A stretch of 64,000 nt of DNA, from positions 1 to 64,000 of the IMG/VR virus record IMGVR_UViG_3300043429_001189. The stretch is one strand, 5' to 3'. Shown here one piece after another: positions 32,255 to 44,000 of this stretch. The position numbers and the translations under genes are program-made. This DNA comes from a virus. The number at the start of each line of letters is the position of its first letter. Position 1 is the first letter of the stretch. The notes below the pieces were generated by a model. That model ran no database searches. It saw only the letters and a program-made list of their open reading frames with translations, and was not told the origin of the DNA.

Positions 32255-35200
32255 TTATTCATCTTCAGCAGGAAATTCGGGAGGAGTTGTCCAACTGCGA
32301 GTGTAATTGTTAGAATACCTAATAATTGACTGTCCGCTTACGGTCAAGTATTTATAATATGTACCTGTGCCTGTGCCTGTTATCGATGATTCGTTAAACA
32401 TTGCATCTCTTAACGGTATATCATGGTGCATAATCGGATCGTCAAACATAATTTCTAATGCAAATGAATTACGGTTAACTGAACCTGATTCTGTAGGAAC
32501 AATACCTCCATTATCCGCATAATAATTACCAAATTGAGGAACAATTCTCCAAGCACAAGAACGGTTTCTGCTAAATGCACGGTTGCCCATAAGTTGGAAT
32601 GTTGCACCTAAATAAGTTTGAAAATATGCTTGACGTAAATCAGCAGCACCATCTATTTCATTTACCATATTAACGGACTGGGAATACACAAATTTGTTTG
32701 ATGCCTTTTTTGTGTCAATCCATGTGTAAGTTTTTGCAGTTCCTTCGATCCCTAATGATGTTGAGGCAGATTGTCTAGGCTGCCATAATATTGATGATTG
32801 GTCATTTGCAAAATAATAACTCATACCGTAATTGATAACATTGCCATTCCAACGGTTGAAATAATTTGAAGCTGTTGCGCCTGACGATTGATTTAACATA
32901 TAAAACGAATCGCCAGTATTAGATGTTGATAAAGTGCCTGCGGAAGTATCATCGCCAACAACAGCCCATCCAGAGTTCCAATTTTTATAAGAACTCCAAT
33001 TTGCAAAACCTAAACCATTTCCAAATAAATCATATAAAAACAAATTGCGCTGATAGTGATCATCGGTCAAATCGGTAGCAGATGGGAAGTATTTTAATCT
33101 GATAAATTGTGTCCATCTTGGTGAACCTCTGTCAATTAATTCAGATTGGTTACCTGATACCGAAGAATCACCAACTTCACCGGGCGCAATTCCAGTGTTT
33201 AGGTTGGGATTTCTAACAGCAACCGTAACATTAAAATCAATTAAAGCAAACTCACTGTTAATACGTTTGAATCTAAATTCGGATGCTTTATTTTCATAGT
33301 TTGGATCACCCCATCCTCCATCATAATTGCCTGTTGAGCCATCAAAAATATTATAAAATTTATCAATATTTCGTATCATGGTGGATGCTGTTCCACCACC
33401 TGTCATTCCCGTAGTATCATTACCATCTGGCCAACTAATATAACTTCTTCCATTGGGCATCGACGGTCCAATTGCATACATTTTAGCATATTGGTCACTT
33501 GTAAACAATTCTTTATAATCGCTTGCAAGAGGACCGGTATAACCTGCTGTAGGCCACACATCATCAAGCATTCTGCGATTTGTGTATATTACATGCGAAG
33601 GCCAATATCCTGTGCCTCCATTATTTCCTATTACGTCTGTTCCGCCTGAAACCACGCCGTACGTGGTAGTTCCATAATTTGATGTTGCACCTGTTACCGC
33701 AGCAACTCCTACAACTCCAGCTGTTGCAGTATATCCATAAATAAATTCCAATGTAACAACTTCCTCTAATAAGAAATTGTCCATATTTACCGTAACATTA
33801 TCAAACCCGCTATTCTTTTCTTTTTGCCCATAATGATCGGTAAATACCATAAACGTTCCGCCTGTATTATCCGTTTTAGGAATCCAATATTCGCGCAAAG
33901 AAGATTCATTTTGCGCTGATGCAACAACAGTATTGACTTTGCGATAAGCTGATGATGAAGTTATTGGTCTTGATGTTGAAGTATCACCCGGGATTTTTGT
34001 TGCGTCAGCCTCAAGGAATGTAAATACCAATTTTGGTGATTGCTGTCTTGCTTCTTTAACAGCAACAGCATCGCCCGAATTTTCATTCGCACCTGATAAT
34101 CCAAGTCCTTCACCGGCAACAAAATTGTTTAGTCTTATGTTTCCTAATATCAAAGGGTCTTGTTCAAATGTAAGACGGAATCCCATTCCTGAACCTATGG
34201 TGCCGTTCCATGTAACATTTTCGCCATCCCAAGCTGCGGCAACTGCGCCTACGGGTGCTTCATATGATCCAACATAAGAATCAAGTGGAGCACCACTTTC
34301 AAATTCTGTTGGGTGAGGAATCATTATTGCTTCCAACCAAGTAGAAGGAGGAGTACCGCCGGTTATTCCAAAGCCGCCAGTTTGTCCAGCAAAAAATATA
34401 GTACAAGATGTTACTCTTCCTTCCCAATCAGTTTGTAAATTTAATGCATTAACATATGACGTATTTGGCGCTTGATTATACGGACTTTTTAATACTATAT
34501 ACTTTAATGCATCAGCATTGGTAATGTTTATTGTTGAAGAAGGCGGATATCCCCAACCTCCGTTCTGTAAAGTACGTCCTGGTCTACCGTGTAATTTTTC
34601 TGCGGCAAATTCTGCTCTGAAAGTATCAGAAATGGTTGCGTTTGAATTTATTAATGCTGCATTACTTGTGGAAGAATTTTCAATAAAGCTTCCTGAAACA
34701 CCTGTATATAATACTAATCCATAAGCGCCAGACGCGCTATAATATGCTATGTTGTGATTGGGCGATGCGCCAGCCGTTGAAGGCGAAGCAGTTAATCCGT
34801 TTGCAACCGCTGGTCTTGGAACATAGTTTAAGAAGCCAGTTGTGATATTTCTTTCGGTTGAAGCATATGCATTTTCATCAAAACCAGCGGCGTTACCAAA
34901 TCCAACACTGCCATCTTTTTTGACTATAAGCTTGATATTGTTTAGTACATCTCGCGTACTCAATCGTTGTTCCCAAAATCTATAAGATTTTCCGCCATTA
35001 CGTCCAGACTTTATTGATGATATTGCAAGATCACCATCACCGTTTGTTAAAATTACTGAGCCTCCATTTTCAGTGCCTCCATTTGTGCCAGATATCCAAG
35101 TAATTGTTTCATCTTTAACATCTCCTTTATTCATCAAGTCTCTAAACAGATTAAATCCTTGATAATGAACAGGTTTAAATAAAGCATTCTCTATTCCTCC

Positions 35201-37975
35201 GTGTCTGAATGCATTATTAAATGCTCCGGTAGAAGCAGTAATACCAGACATATCATCTTTGTAAAAAGCTGCATACAAAGAACCGCTGTCTCCTGTATTA
35301 CCGTAAGGTATAATATGTCTAGTTGGTGATAGAATTTCTTTGAAAGGAAAGTTTGCGGCATTTGTTGAATATGCACCTAAACTTCCTGTACCTACTCCTG
35401 CCGTTGGTGATCCTCCTAATGTTGTATATGGATATTCCAAAATACCCGTTGGATATAAATATGAATCTCCTATAAAATCGGTAATTACTTGCGTATTTGA
35501 ACGATAATTTGGCTGATAATAAGGATACGTTGATGATAAACTTCCTTGCGCGGCATAAGCATATCCAGCATATACTGCATCATTATCAGTTATTCCTCTA
35601 TCAGTTTCATTATACTTATTTTTCCCGTAAATATGAAAACGCGTTCTTGGCCACAAATTATGAACACCAAATCCTGTAATTGCTGTTCCCGTATTGCTGA
35701 CTTCAGTTGCATTTGCATTTAATGGATGTAAAGCAACTTGAAACTCATTTCGATAATTATCAAGAATTTCACCGATATTTGTTCCTGTTGCTGCTGGCTG
35801 AACGCCTAATCTAAATGAATCAAATCCTTCATTTGCATACCATCCTTCTCTTCTAAAACCTATTCTAAAATTACCTGTTGCCGAAGTAATAGGAGATGTT
35901 CCAGATCCGTAAGGGTTTGCACTTTCATATGAACTTTCAACAGTTCTTCCCAAATAAAAATCAATAAAACCTTGATTATTTGCAGAAGACGTTGATGAAG
36001 TAAATGCTGCAACTTTGCTGAGTTGTGTATTAATGTCTAACTTATTTGCAATATTGCCAAATTGCATCCACACGTTTGTAGGATCATTTCCATCATTAGA
36101 AAGAACGGATGGATTGATATGTATATGCATTTTAGCAAGAGGCTCCCAGACGCCGTTGTCGTCACTTGTAAATGTACCTATACCTATATTTCTAAAAGGA
36201 GATACATATAATGAAGGCAAACTTCTTTGTTCATTTATAGAAGCGTCAATATCTTGACTTGACACGGCATGATCAGCACCCGCAACCGAACCGTCTAATT
36301 TATACTGTGAAGTATAGAATATAAGTTCACTTAAAAAATAAGTATCATCATTTGTTGTGTTCCAAGTACGCTTTCCTCTTTCAGCCATACCTGCAAGACG
36401 AGCGTATCCTTCTGATAAAGGATCCGATGAATTAGTTGACCAAGAAGAAACATCATCAAATCTAAATCCTGAACCATACCAAGAACGTCTTGTTTGGTTG
36501 CCTAATAAAGGTGTATCATTGAATAGACCGCTGCTTGCAATTCCTGCGCCGTAGTCTATAAAATTTGCAAGAGAAACTTGCCCACCTACATTTTTGCCGT
36601 TTGCTGCGGATATAAATCCTTGAAACACTCTATAAGCGTATGGGCTTGAACTTTCGCGATATGTTTCATCACCAGAATTAACATAATCTGATGATAAAAC
36701 TAAATCTTGAGGCAAAGCACATATTATTTGATTTGAAGTTGTTAATGATTTAACATCAAGAACTAGTTCAGCCAAATTTATTGTTCTTGCATTGGAAATT
36801 CCAGCGCCAGCAGACATTGCATCGTAATCTTCAGGAGACGGAGCCAATCTTGTTGACAATAAAAACATTGATTTTGTTTCCTTTGGAAAGATTGAACCTG
36901 CTGTTGAACCTGCGGTTATACCAGCGCCACCACCGTACGGAGTTGCTAATGTAGCGGTATATTGATAAAGTCCTAATGTACTAAAACGTTCTTCGCCAAT
37001 TCCGCTATCTGGCCTTAATTCTGACCAAAAGAAAAGAGGAGTATAATCATCAAGAGGTGTGTCATACATCGGTTTAACCCAATATCCATCACCTGACAAA
37101 GGAACGATTCCTACTCTTGGGTAGGACGTGTCCTCTGCATTTGCAGGTTGATCCAATAAAGTGGTAGACCTTGCATTAATTATACTATGATATGGTAAAG
37201 AATCTAAACTAAATTTAAACAGTAAACGATCAACCCCTGCATTCCATCTACCAGGTTGAGGAAACGGCAATGCAGCATCTCCGTAATCTTGCCCCCAACT
37301 TTCAATCGATGGTGTATTATAATCTTGAGATCCTGTTGCTCCTGAATTGCCTGCACTTACCCAAATTGTTCCATATTTGCTGTTAAAACGTGCATTTGGT
37401 ATCTTAAGAGGAGAAGAAGATGTATCAAATGGTCCTGTTGCATAAGGAGGGTTTGTAAAATATGTAGAATAATCATATGTCCAAACATTACTCAAATCTT
37501 GTGTTTCAGGTTGAGGGTAAAAATACCACCCAGGCCCTCCGTAATATCCTGTGCCAGTTGGCGGATATGTTGGTCCAATATTTGCATATTGCCCTTCCGA
37601 ATCAGCGGATGTTAAATACATCCAATAACCACGATTATAGTGATCTATATAAATATCTCCTTGTCCACCTGTTCCTATAGTTATGTCTAAATAATCAAGA
37701 GATGCAATAGGCCAAGGACCTGCTATTGATGATGGACCAGTTGTTCCGCTAACTCCATCAGCAAAAGGAATCATATATGCACTTAATCCAGTAGGTCCAA
37801 CTGGACCTTGCGCCCCCGTTTCTCCTTTTCTACCCGGTAAACCCGGTAATCCTTGATTACCTCGGATTCCTTGAGGCCCTCCACCCGCGAGTGATATTAC
37901 TTGAAAGTTATTATTAAGTTTAGCAATTATTGTTGATAAACTGTCGCTTTCAAGAAGATTTTGTAATGTTATCAT
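32255..37975 (-). CDS. Giant tail-fibre-like protein with a collagen-like segment (1906 residues)
   Basis: The N-terminus (LLESDSLSTIIAKLNNNFQV) has the [IL]NxNF motif seen at the base of many phage fibre and baseplate proteins, also present in the 51302 product. It is followed by a Gly-X-Y collagen-like stretch at about 33-66 (GPQGIRGNQGLPGLPGRKGE and on), a trimer-forming rod. The remaining ~1800 residues are aromatic- and Gly-rich beta structure. It is probably a trimeric fibre or spike that meets the host. A GATATATAG motif lies 25 bases upstream of the start. Confidence 0.72.
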   Translation of the reverse strand: MITLQNLLESDSLSTIIAKLNNNFQVISLAGGGPQGIRGNQGLPGLPGRKGETGAQGPVGPTGLSAYMIPFADGVSGTTGPSSIAGPWPIASLDYLDITIGTGGQGDIYIDHYNRGYWMYLTSADSEGQYANIGPTYPPTGTGYYGGPGWYFYPQPETQDLSNVWTYDYSTYFTNPPYATGPFDTSSSPLKIPNARFNSKYGTIWVSAGNSGATGSQDYNTPSIESWGQDYGDAALPFPQPGRWNAGVDRLLFKFSLDSLPYHSIINARSTTLLDQPANAEDTSYPRVGIVPLSGDGYWVKPMYDTPLDDYTPLFFWSELRPDSGIGEERFSTLGLYQYTATLATPYGGGAGITAGSTAGSIFPKETKSMFLLSTRLAPSPEDYDAMSAGAGISNARTINLAELVLDVKSLTTSNQIICALPQDLVLSSDYVNSGDETYRESSSPYAYRVFQGFISAANGKNVGGQVSLANFIDYGAGIASSGLFNDTPLLGNQTRRSWYGSGFRFDDVSSWSTNSSDPLSEGYARLAGMAERGKRTWNTTNDDTYFLSELIFYTSQYKLDGSVAGADHAVSSQDIDASINEQRSLPSLYVSPFRNIGIGTFTSDDNGVWEPLAKMHIHINPSVLSNDGNDPTNVWMQFGNIANKLDINTQLSKVAAFTSSTSSANNQGFIDFYLGRTVESSYESANPYGSGTSPITSATGNFRIGFRREGWYANEGFDSFRLGVQPAATGTNIGEILDNYRNEFQVALHPLNANATEVSNTGTAITGFGVHNLWPRTRFHIYGKNKYNETDRGITDNDAVYAGYAYAAQGSLSSTYPYYQPNYRSNTQVITDFIGDSYLYPTGILEYPYTTLGGSPTAGVGTGSLGAYSTNAANFPFKEILSPTRHIIPYGNTGDSGSLYAAFYKDDMSGITASTGAFNNAFRHGGIENALFKPVHYQGFNLFRDLMNKGDVKDETITWISGTNGGTENGGSVILTNGDGDLAISSIKSGRNGGKSYRFWEQRLSTRDVLNNIKLIVKKDGSVGFGNAAGFDENAYASTERNITTGFLNYVPRPAVANGLTASPSTAGASPNHNIAYYSASGAYGLVLYTGVSGSFIENSSTSNAALINSNATISDTFRAEFAAEKLHGRPGRTLQNGGWGYPPSSTINITNADALKYIVLKSPYNQAPNTSYVNALNLQTDWEGRVTSCTIFFAGQTGGFGITGGTPPSTWLEAIMIPHPTEFESGAPLDSYVGSYEAPVGAVAAAWDGENVTWNGTIGSGMGFRLTFEQDPLILGNIRLNNFVAGEGLGLSGANENSGDAVAVKEARQQSPKLVFTFLEADATKIPGDTSTSRPITSSSAYRKVNTVVASAQNESSLREYWIPKTDNTGGTFMVFTDHYGQKEKNSGFDNVTVNMDNFLLEEVVTLEFIYGYTATAGVVGVAAVTGATSNYGTTTYGVVSGGTDVIGNNGGTGYWPSHVIYTNRRMLDDVWPTAGYTGPLASDYKELFTSDQYAKMYAIGPSMPNGRSYISWPDGNDTTGMTGGGTASTMIRNIDKFYNIFDGSTGNYDGGWGDPNYENKASEFRFKRINSEFALIDFNVTVAVRNPNLNTGIAPGEVGDSSVSGNQSELIDRGSPRWTQFIRLKYFPSATDLTDDHYQRNLFLYDLFGNGLGFANWSSYKNWNSGWAVVGDDTSAGTLSTSNTGDSFYMLNQSSGATASNYFNRWNGNVINYGMSYYFANDQSSILWQPRQSASTSLGIEGTAKTYTWIDTKKASNKFVYSQSVNMVNEIDGAADLRQAYFQTYLGATFQLMGNRAFSRNRSCAWRIVPQFGNYYADNGGIVPTESGSVNRNSFALEIMFDDPIMHHDIPLRDAMFNESSITGTGTGTYYKYLTVSGQSIIRYSNNYTRSWTTPPEFPAEDE

Positions 37976-37999
37976 TTTTGATCTTTTTCTTCCTTTTTT

Positions 38000-38008
38000 C
38001 TATATATC
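38000..38008 (-). promoter_or_regulatory. Late-type promoter-like motif GATATATAG
   Basis: GATATATAG on the minus strand directly after the stop of the 2490-residue gene (38009) and 25 bases before the ATG at 37975, suggesting separate late expression of the collagen-containing fibre gene. Confidence 0.5.
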
Positions 38009-41000
38009 TTAGACTCTTTTGAGAGTGACTGACACAGTATATCCATAAGATTTTTTGGTATCTAAAGTTTTGGTGACTGTGTAATTAAATTTGGATAATT
38101 GGGAAACTTGACAATCTTTATCAACTCTATATCCATTTGTTGTTTTTTCAGACTCAGATAAATTGCTCACAAAAACAGGAACATCATCTCTTTGAACAGA
38201 ATATAAAAATATGTTATTTACTTCATATAATGCAAGCAAATTTTCCCTTATGTAAATATCTTTAAGTGTATCTAATTCGCTTTCAGTAAGATTTAATCCT
38301 AAATTTGTGTTTAACCAATTAAATTCATCAAAATTACTATAACTTATATTTTCCTTAATAAATCTTATTAATCTTTCTTGTAGTGCTAATTCAATAAATA
38401 ATCTAGGCCTAGATACATTAATTTGTGCAGTTAAACCATTACTAATTGCAGGCTGTAATACAGTAAAAGTAATTTCATTAGGCAAAAATGTTTGAACATC
38501 TAAGCTTTTTGGTATTATCATAGCCTTAGATGCCATAAATGTTTTAAATTCTTTCATTTCATTATATCCGTCAATATCTACATAATTGTTTAAATCTATA
38601 TACTTTCTAAAATATTTTGCATCCCAAGAACTGTTTAAAACATTAATATTTTTACGGTCAACCGCAACTTCATGTATAAATTCATAAACACTTTTATATG
38701 CAGAGTTAACAGGTATTTTTAAAATTTCTTCATCAGCTACTTTATTTATTCCATAGTTTCTAATTACACCAGAATATGTAGGTAAACTACTAATTCGGGT
38801 ATTTGCCAATAAGAAATCTTTTTCAAAATGATTTGTAACCGATTCATCTTCGCGAACCCAAAAAGATATAATATCCATTGATTTAGGCTCATAATATCCT
38901 CTGTGCCTAATAACAACTTCGTTTTGATTTGTATTAACAATATTATATCCAATTACATTTACGTTTGCGTATTGCGGCGGCCTGTCTTGATCTACTATAT
39001 AATTTAAAACACCTTTTTTAATTATCTGATCTGCTGCAATAATTGTAAGTTTAAAATCTTGTGCTTCTACTTTGCCATTATCTGTTACTTTGTAATATTT
39101 AACAAGAGGGCTGGAATCATTAATATTTTTTTTAATATTAGCAAATGTAAATAAATTTTTTGTATTTTGATAAAAACCTATTCCACCTCCTATATTAAAT
39201 GTTTCAAGTGTTAAAAAAGGATAAGAATTGTTTGGGTAAGTAAAAGTATTTAAACCTTCGCTGTTTCCAAATGATGTGATTGAATTTTTAAAATATTGAT
39301 ATCTTAAAGGCGAAGATATTCCTAAGCTGTTTATTAAAATTGTATCTGAAGACTTTCTTGTATCAGTAAAGTCATATGTAAAATATGTGGATGTACTGTC
39401 AGAAAAGCCAGTTGATATAAATTTATTTAAAAACCCTTCAAATGAAAAACTATTTGGCACAATTCTTGTTGAAGCTATATCATAAATAAAAGGATATGAT
39501 GAGTCTAAACTAATTGGGTATTTATTAATAAAAGGATTTACTTCATCAGATACCGAAAAAGGATAATATGTATCTGAAGAATTTAAAAAGAATGTTAAAT
39601 AATCGGATGTAGAATTATATGATGGCAAAACATTTGAAGTATCAATGACCCCACTTAATTTAGGATCACCTTCTTGTATGTACCCTCCACCAAAAAATAA
39701 TTGTCTTGGCCTATATGCTGCTTGCGCATCATAGCTGCTTCCTGTTACGCCGTAAGGAGCAACAGTCGAAATATTGGAACCAATTGCAGACGATATATTA
39801 AATTGCTGTTGATTATTATTTTTTAAATTATCCAACGCAGAATAATTAAATACATAATCTTGCAACCCTGATTGTGTTCTATAGTCGTGTGTTCTTTTGG
39901 TAATAATAATTAAAATTGACTTAAATTTATCATTTTTAATTATTTCTATTTCTAAAGGAGACTGTGTTTCATAAAAATTATATGGAACGGTTCTTTGTAT
40001 TGCAGCAAATTTATATTCATTATATTTAACAGAATTAGCTATTTCGGGCAAATCTATTTTGGAATCATCTATGTCAATAACCTGTATTTTGGCGCCTCTA
40101 AACAAAGTTTGTGGTCTTGGTATGCCTGGGTTAAGGGTTAAAAATGTAAATCTTTCTTCCCTGGGTTTAGGAATTAAATTGCCATAATAATCCTGTTCAG
40201 ACGGATAACCCACTGAAAAATATTTCAAAAACCAATCATTGCTATTATCCGTCATAATTAAATCATACCAAGACTTGTTATCATAAGCAATGTCGGACAA
40301 CTTCGCAAACATATACGACCTTGAAGATCCTAAAGATTCTTCTGGATAATCTTTAGGAACAGTGTCCAAATAAGGAAATTCATGTGATAATATGATGGGT
40401 TCAGCAAAATCCACGCTGTCATCAGGAGAAAAATTTGTTCTTCCAAATGCTCTTGACGTATTTAATCGATAATAATTATCTCTTGCATCCGTGCCTTCTT
40501 GCACCCATTTATTTATAAAAGGCACAACTCTTGACAATGTAGCAAAATCTTTGTTATAATTTTCTCTTAAACGATCATATTCACTTAATAATTGTTGACG
40601 CAAAAATGCTTCTACATATTTTCCTTCATCTTTTAATCTTGTTATTTCTTGTTGGTCATTAATATTTAAAATGTCAGTTATGCCGACAAATCCTCCAAAT
40701 TCTTTGATATCATTATCCTTTGAATAATCAGATTTTTGAATATTAAGATACGGTAAACCAGCTCCACCTAAATATCTAATTCTAAATTTTTTAACATCAA
40801 TAGTAGTTATACTGTTATCAGGATTTTTATTTGAAACTAATGACCTTTCAAAATTTCTATAACCCGATCCTCTTATTAAATACTCACTACCATCATCATA
40901 TTTTTGCGGATGCTCATATGTGTCATAGTGATAAAAAGGTGTATAAGTATTAATTAAAAAGCCTGTTTCGGATGAAACCGAAGTAACTGAAACGGTTGAT

Positions 41001-44000
41001 AAGTTATCCCATGTAGATGTTATTTCATTAAAACCTTCAAAAGAAAATTGATATGAACCAAATGATGGCATTTTTTTAATTCCACCAGGATCTGACGGAT
41101 CAATGATTTGAGGTAAAAGAACATAATTTTCATCCGAAGATAACTCTAAATATTCATTTTCACCAATTGATTCATTCAAAAAATATCTAAAAGTTTCAAG
41201 AATAGGTGAATATGAATAATCTGATAAAAAGAAGTCAAAATCAAATTCTTTAATAGGAAACATCGAAAATAAACCTATTGTAGGTCTATACATTTCATAT
41301 GCCACTATTCTTTTTTCATCCGATAGATAAAATTCTTGTGATGCGTCATTTATCTCTATTATAGAATAAGTGTTTTTTTCATTAAATGCACTTATTAAAT
41401 TTTTATTATCAAATATAGGCTCGTCTAAATACGGTAATGAATAAACGTATTTTCCTTGAACGTTCCAAGGTAATAAACGTGAATACTGACTTTTTGCTGT
41501 TTGGAACCATTGTTGCAAAAATAATTCATTATTTAATATAGAAAGGTTCCCAAATGATAAATTAAAGTTTCCAGTTTCTGTTGCTGTATTATTTATTGTT
41601 ACAGACTTCGTATTTTGATTAATTTGTAAAACATAGCTATTTACAGGTATGCCTGTTCCTGAAACTGCTCCTCCTACATATATTCCTTCTGTTGTACTAA
41701 CATTAATTATATTGCTACCAAGTGAAATTCCTGTTAAAATTTCACTTTTATTGTTTTGAAAATATCTTTCCCCATCCAATTTTGCAATTCTTGCTCTAGA
41801 CCTCCTTCTTTGTGCACCTCCAATAAATAATTGCGAAGCATTGGTGTCAACTGTTAATTTAATAACAAAATTTTGATACGAGCCTAAAGAAATGTTACTC
41901 GTATCTATTGAAAACGGAATTGTGGTATCGGAAAAATTACTATTAGTTGTAAAGAAAGAATAGTAAGTACCTGTATTTTGTATTGTGCTGACATTAAGAG
42001 CATTAACATCTGATCTTATAATTATATTTGCTCCTGATGAAGTTTTTAATATTTTAACAAAATAAAAAGTATCGCCTGCAATGTTAGGATTATTAACAAT
42101 ATTTAATCCTATACTTTCATTAGACGTTAATCCAGCATAAGATACTGTGGAAATATTAGTTGCTACTTTTACGTTTCCATTTTCATAAAAACCTAAATTA
42201 TTTATATAGCTTTTTCCGCTAATCATATGCCTTTTAAACTCTATGGTATTGCCATCTAATGGTTTAAGTTTAGATTTTAAAATTATTTTATTGTCTTCAG
42301 CTAATGCATATGCAGGTGAATTATCAAATGAATTTATACAATTAGATATTGCTTTTGCAATGTCATTAACATTTCCATCATTGCTGAAGTTTGATATCCA
42401 ATCATATCCGTTTGGATCTTGTACAGGAAATGCCCAAGATTTACCTTTTTGCAATCCCGTAGGATTTGCAAACATTTTCCATCTAAACTGTTTAAACTGT
42501 TCCTTTATTATTACGTTAAGTCCTGATGATCCATTTAAAACTGATAATGTGTATTTAGGGTATTCTATTATAATTTCGTAAGAATCCAATAAAGCATAAT
42601 TTGAGCTATTTCCTGAATATCCTTGTTCTAAATCTAAAGATATGTTTGTATCAATATCCAATTTATAGCTTAAAGCAGTGTATGCATACGTTGCAATTCC
42701 AGTAGGATAAGAACCTACTAACGCATTTGCATTAATGGTTGTTCCTTGTGCAGAATTTTCAGGATTACCTAAATTTTTAATTTCAGCTGATGTAGAAGAA
42801 ATTAAATTAACTATTTTATAAAAACCTCCTGATACAATAAAAATTGTTTCATTTTCAACTAAATCTTGTGTGCTATCAAATGAAGCTGTTACGTTTTCAC
42901 CAACATTTGGTTGAACAAACGAAGATGATAATGAAGTTACAGATTGATCTTGGAAAAAAGTAAATGAAGTTGCCGTTCCTCCTACAGCAGAAACTTGAAA
43001 ATAATATTGTGAATTTTTGTCTGTGTTATTATAATTCTTAACATTTATTTCTAAACATTCGTCATCAGCAATTATACTTCCATTATTTCCTTGATCTATC
43101 AGATTAATAATCAATTGTGACTGTCCTTCGTTTAGCAACAAGGCATCATTTTGTGAGATCATTTGTATAGGTCCTCCATATTTACTGATGTCTTCTTGTG
43201 TGTCAAAGAGTTTGACTTGTGTTACTCTTTTATAATCGGTAGTCCCAGTAAAACCGTAATCAACTTCAGACAAAGAAATTGCTCTTTTAAAAACATCATC
43301 TCTATCTTTAATATAAAAGATCCTTAAAGGATCATCAACCATTGCAGGTAAAGGAAACTTTCCTATTACATTTCCTTGATAAAAAGGAATTGATGATGTA
43401 TTGTTATTAAAAGAAGTGTTATGGTAATATTCAATAGGTAATTGTATTCCGTTTGGATTAGATTGAACAAAACTTCTTGTTGAATATGGCTCACCGTCAA
43501 CACCAGGTTTTGGTGGTGGAGACTGATTAGGTATTTTTCCTAACACTGACGAAGCTAATTCAAATTCAGCTAATTGAATTTCAGATACATATAATCCAAA
43601 ATATCTATTAATTGAATAAATATTTGCCTCAGGATCATCAAATAAAAATTCTAAATTAATTAAATTTGTGCTAATTATGCCATTTCGTTCAAATCCGTTG
43701 GTGATAAAATTTTCAAATTCTTTAATCGGTTTATCCGTTGTCCAAAAATCATTTAACAATTCTCCTTTTCCAGCAATAGTTCCGCTTTTATAAACTATAC
43801 CATTCCATACAGTTGAAGCGTCTTCATCAAAACTTACTTCGATAGGACGTTCGATAAATCTTGGATCATTAACAATTTTTCTAATGTATTTACCTAATTT
43901 AGAGGTATCTCGCATATCAAATGTTTTAATTATACGAGCATCTTTAAATACATCTTTAAACAAATCATCAACGCTACCTTCATTATACGTTACTAAAGAT

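Noticed and set aside
38013-38026. Short ACTCT/AGAGT hairpin at the end of the 2490-residue gene
   Set aside because: Five base pairs within coding sequence are expected by chance and no T-run follows.
42243-42581. 112-codon plus-strand frame inside the 2490-residue gene
   Set aside because: Antisense shadow of a long coding region; no start signal, domain or neighbouring plus-strand genes.
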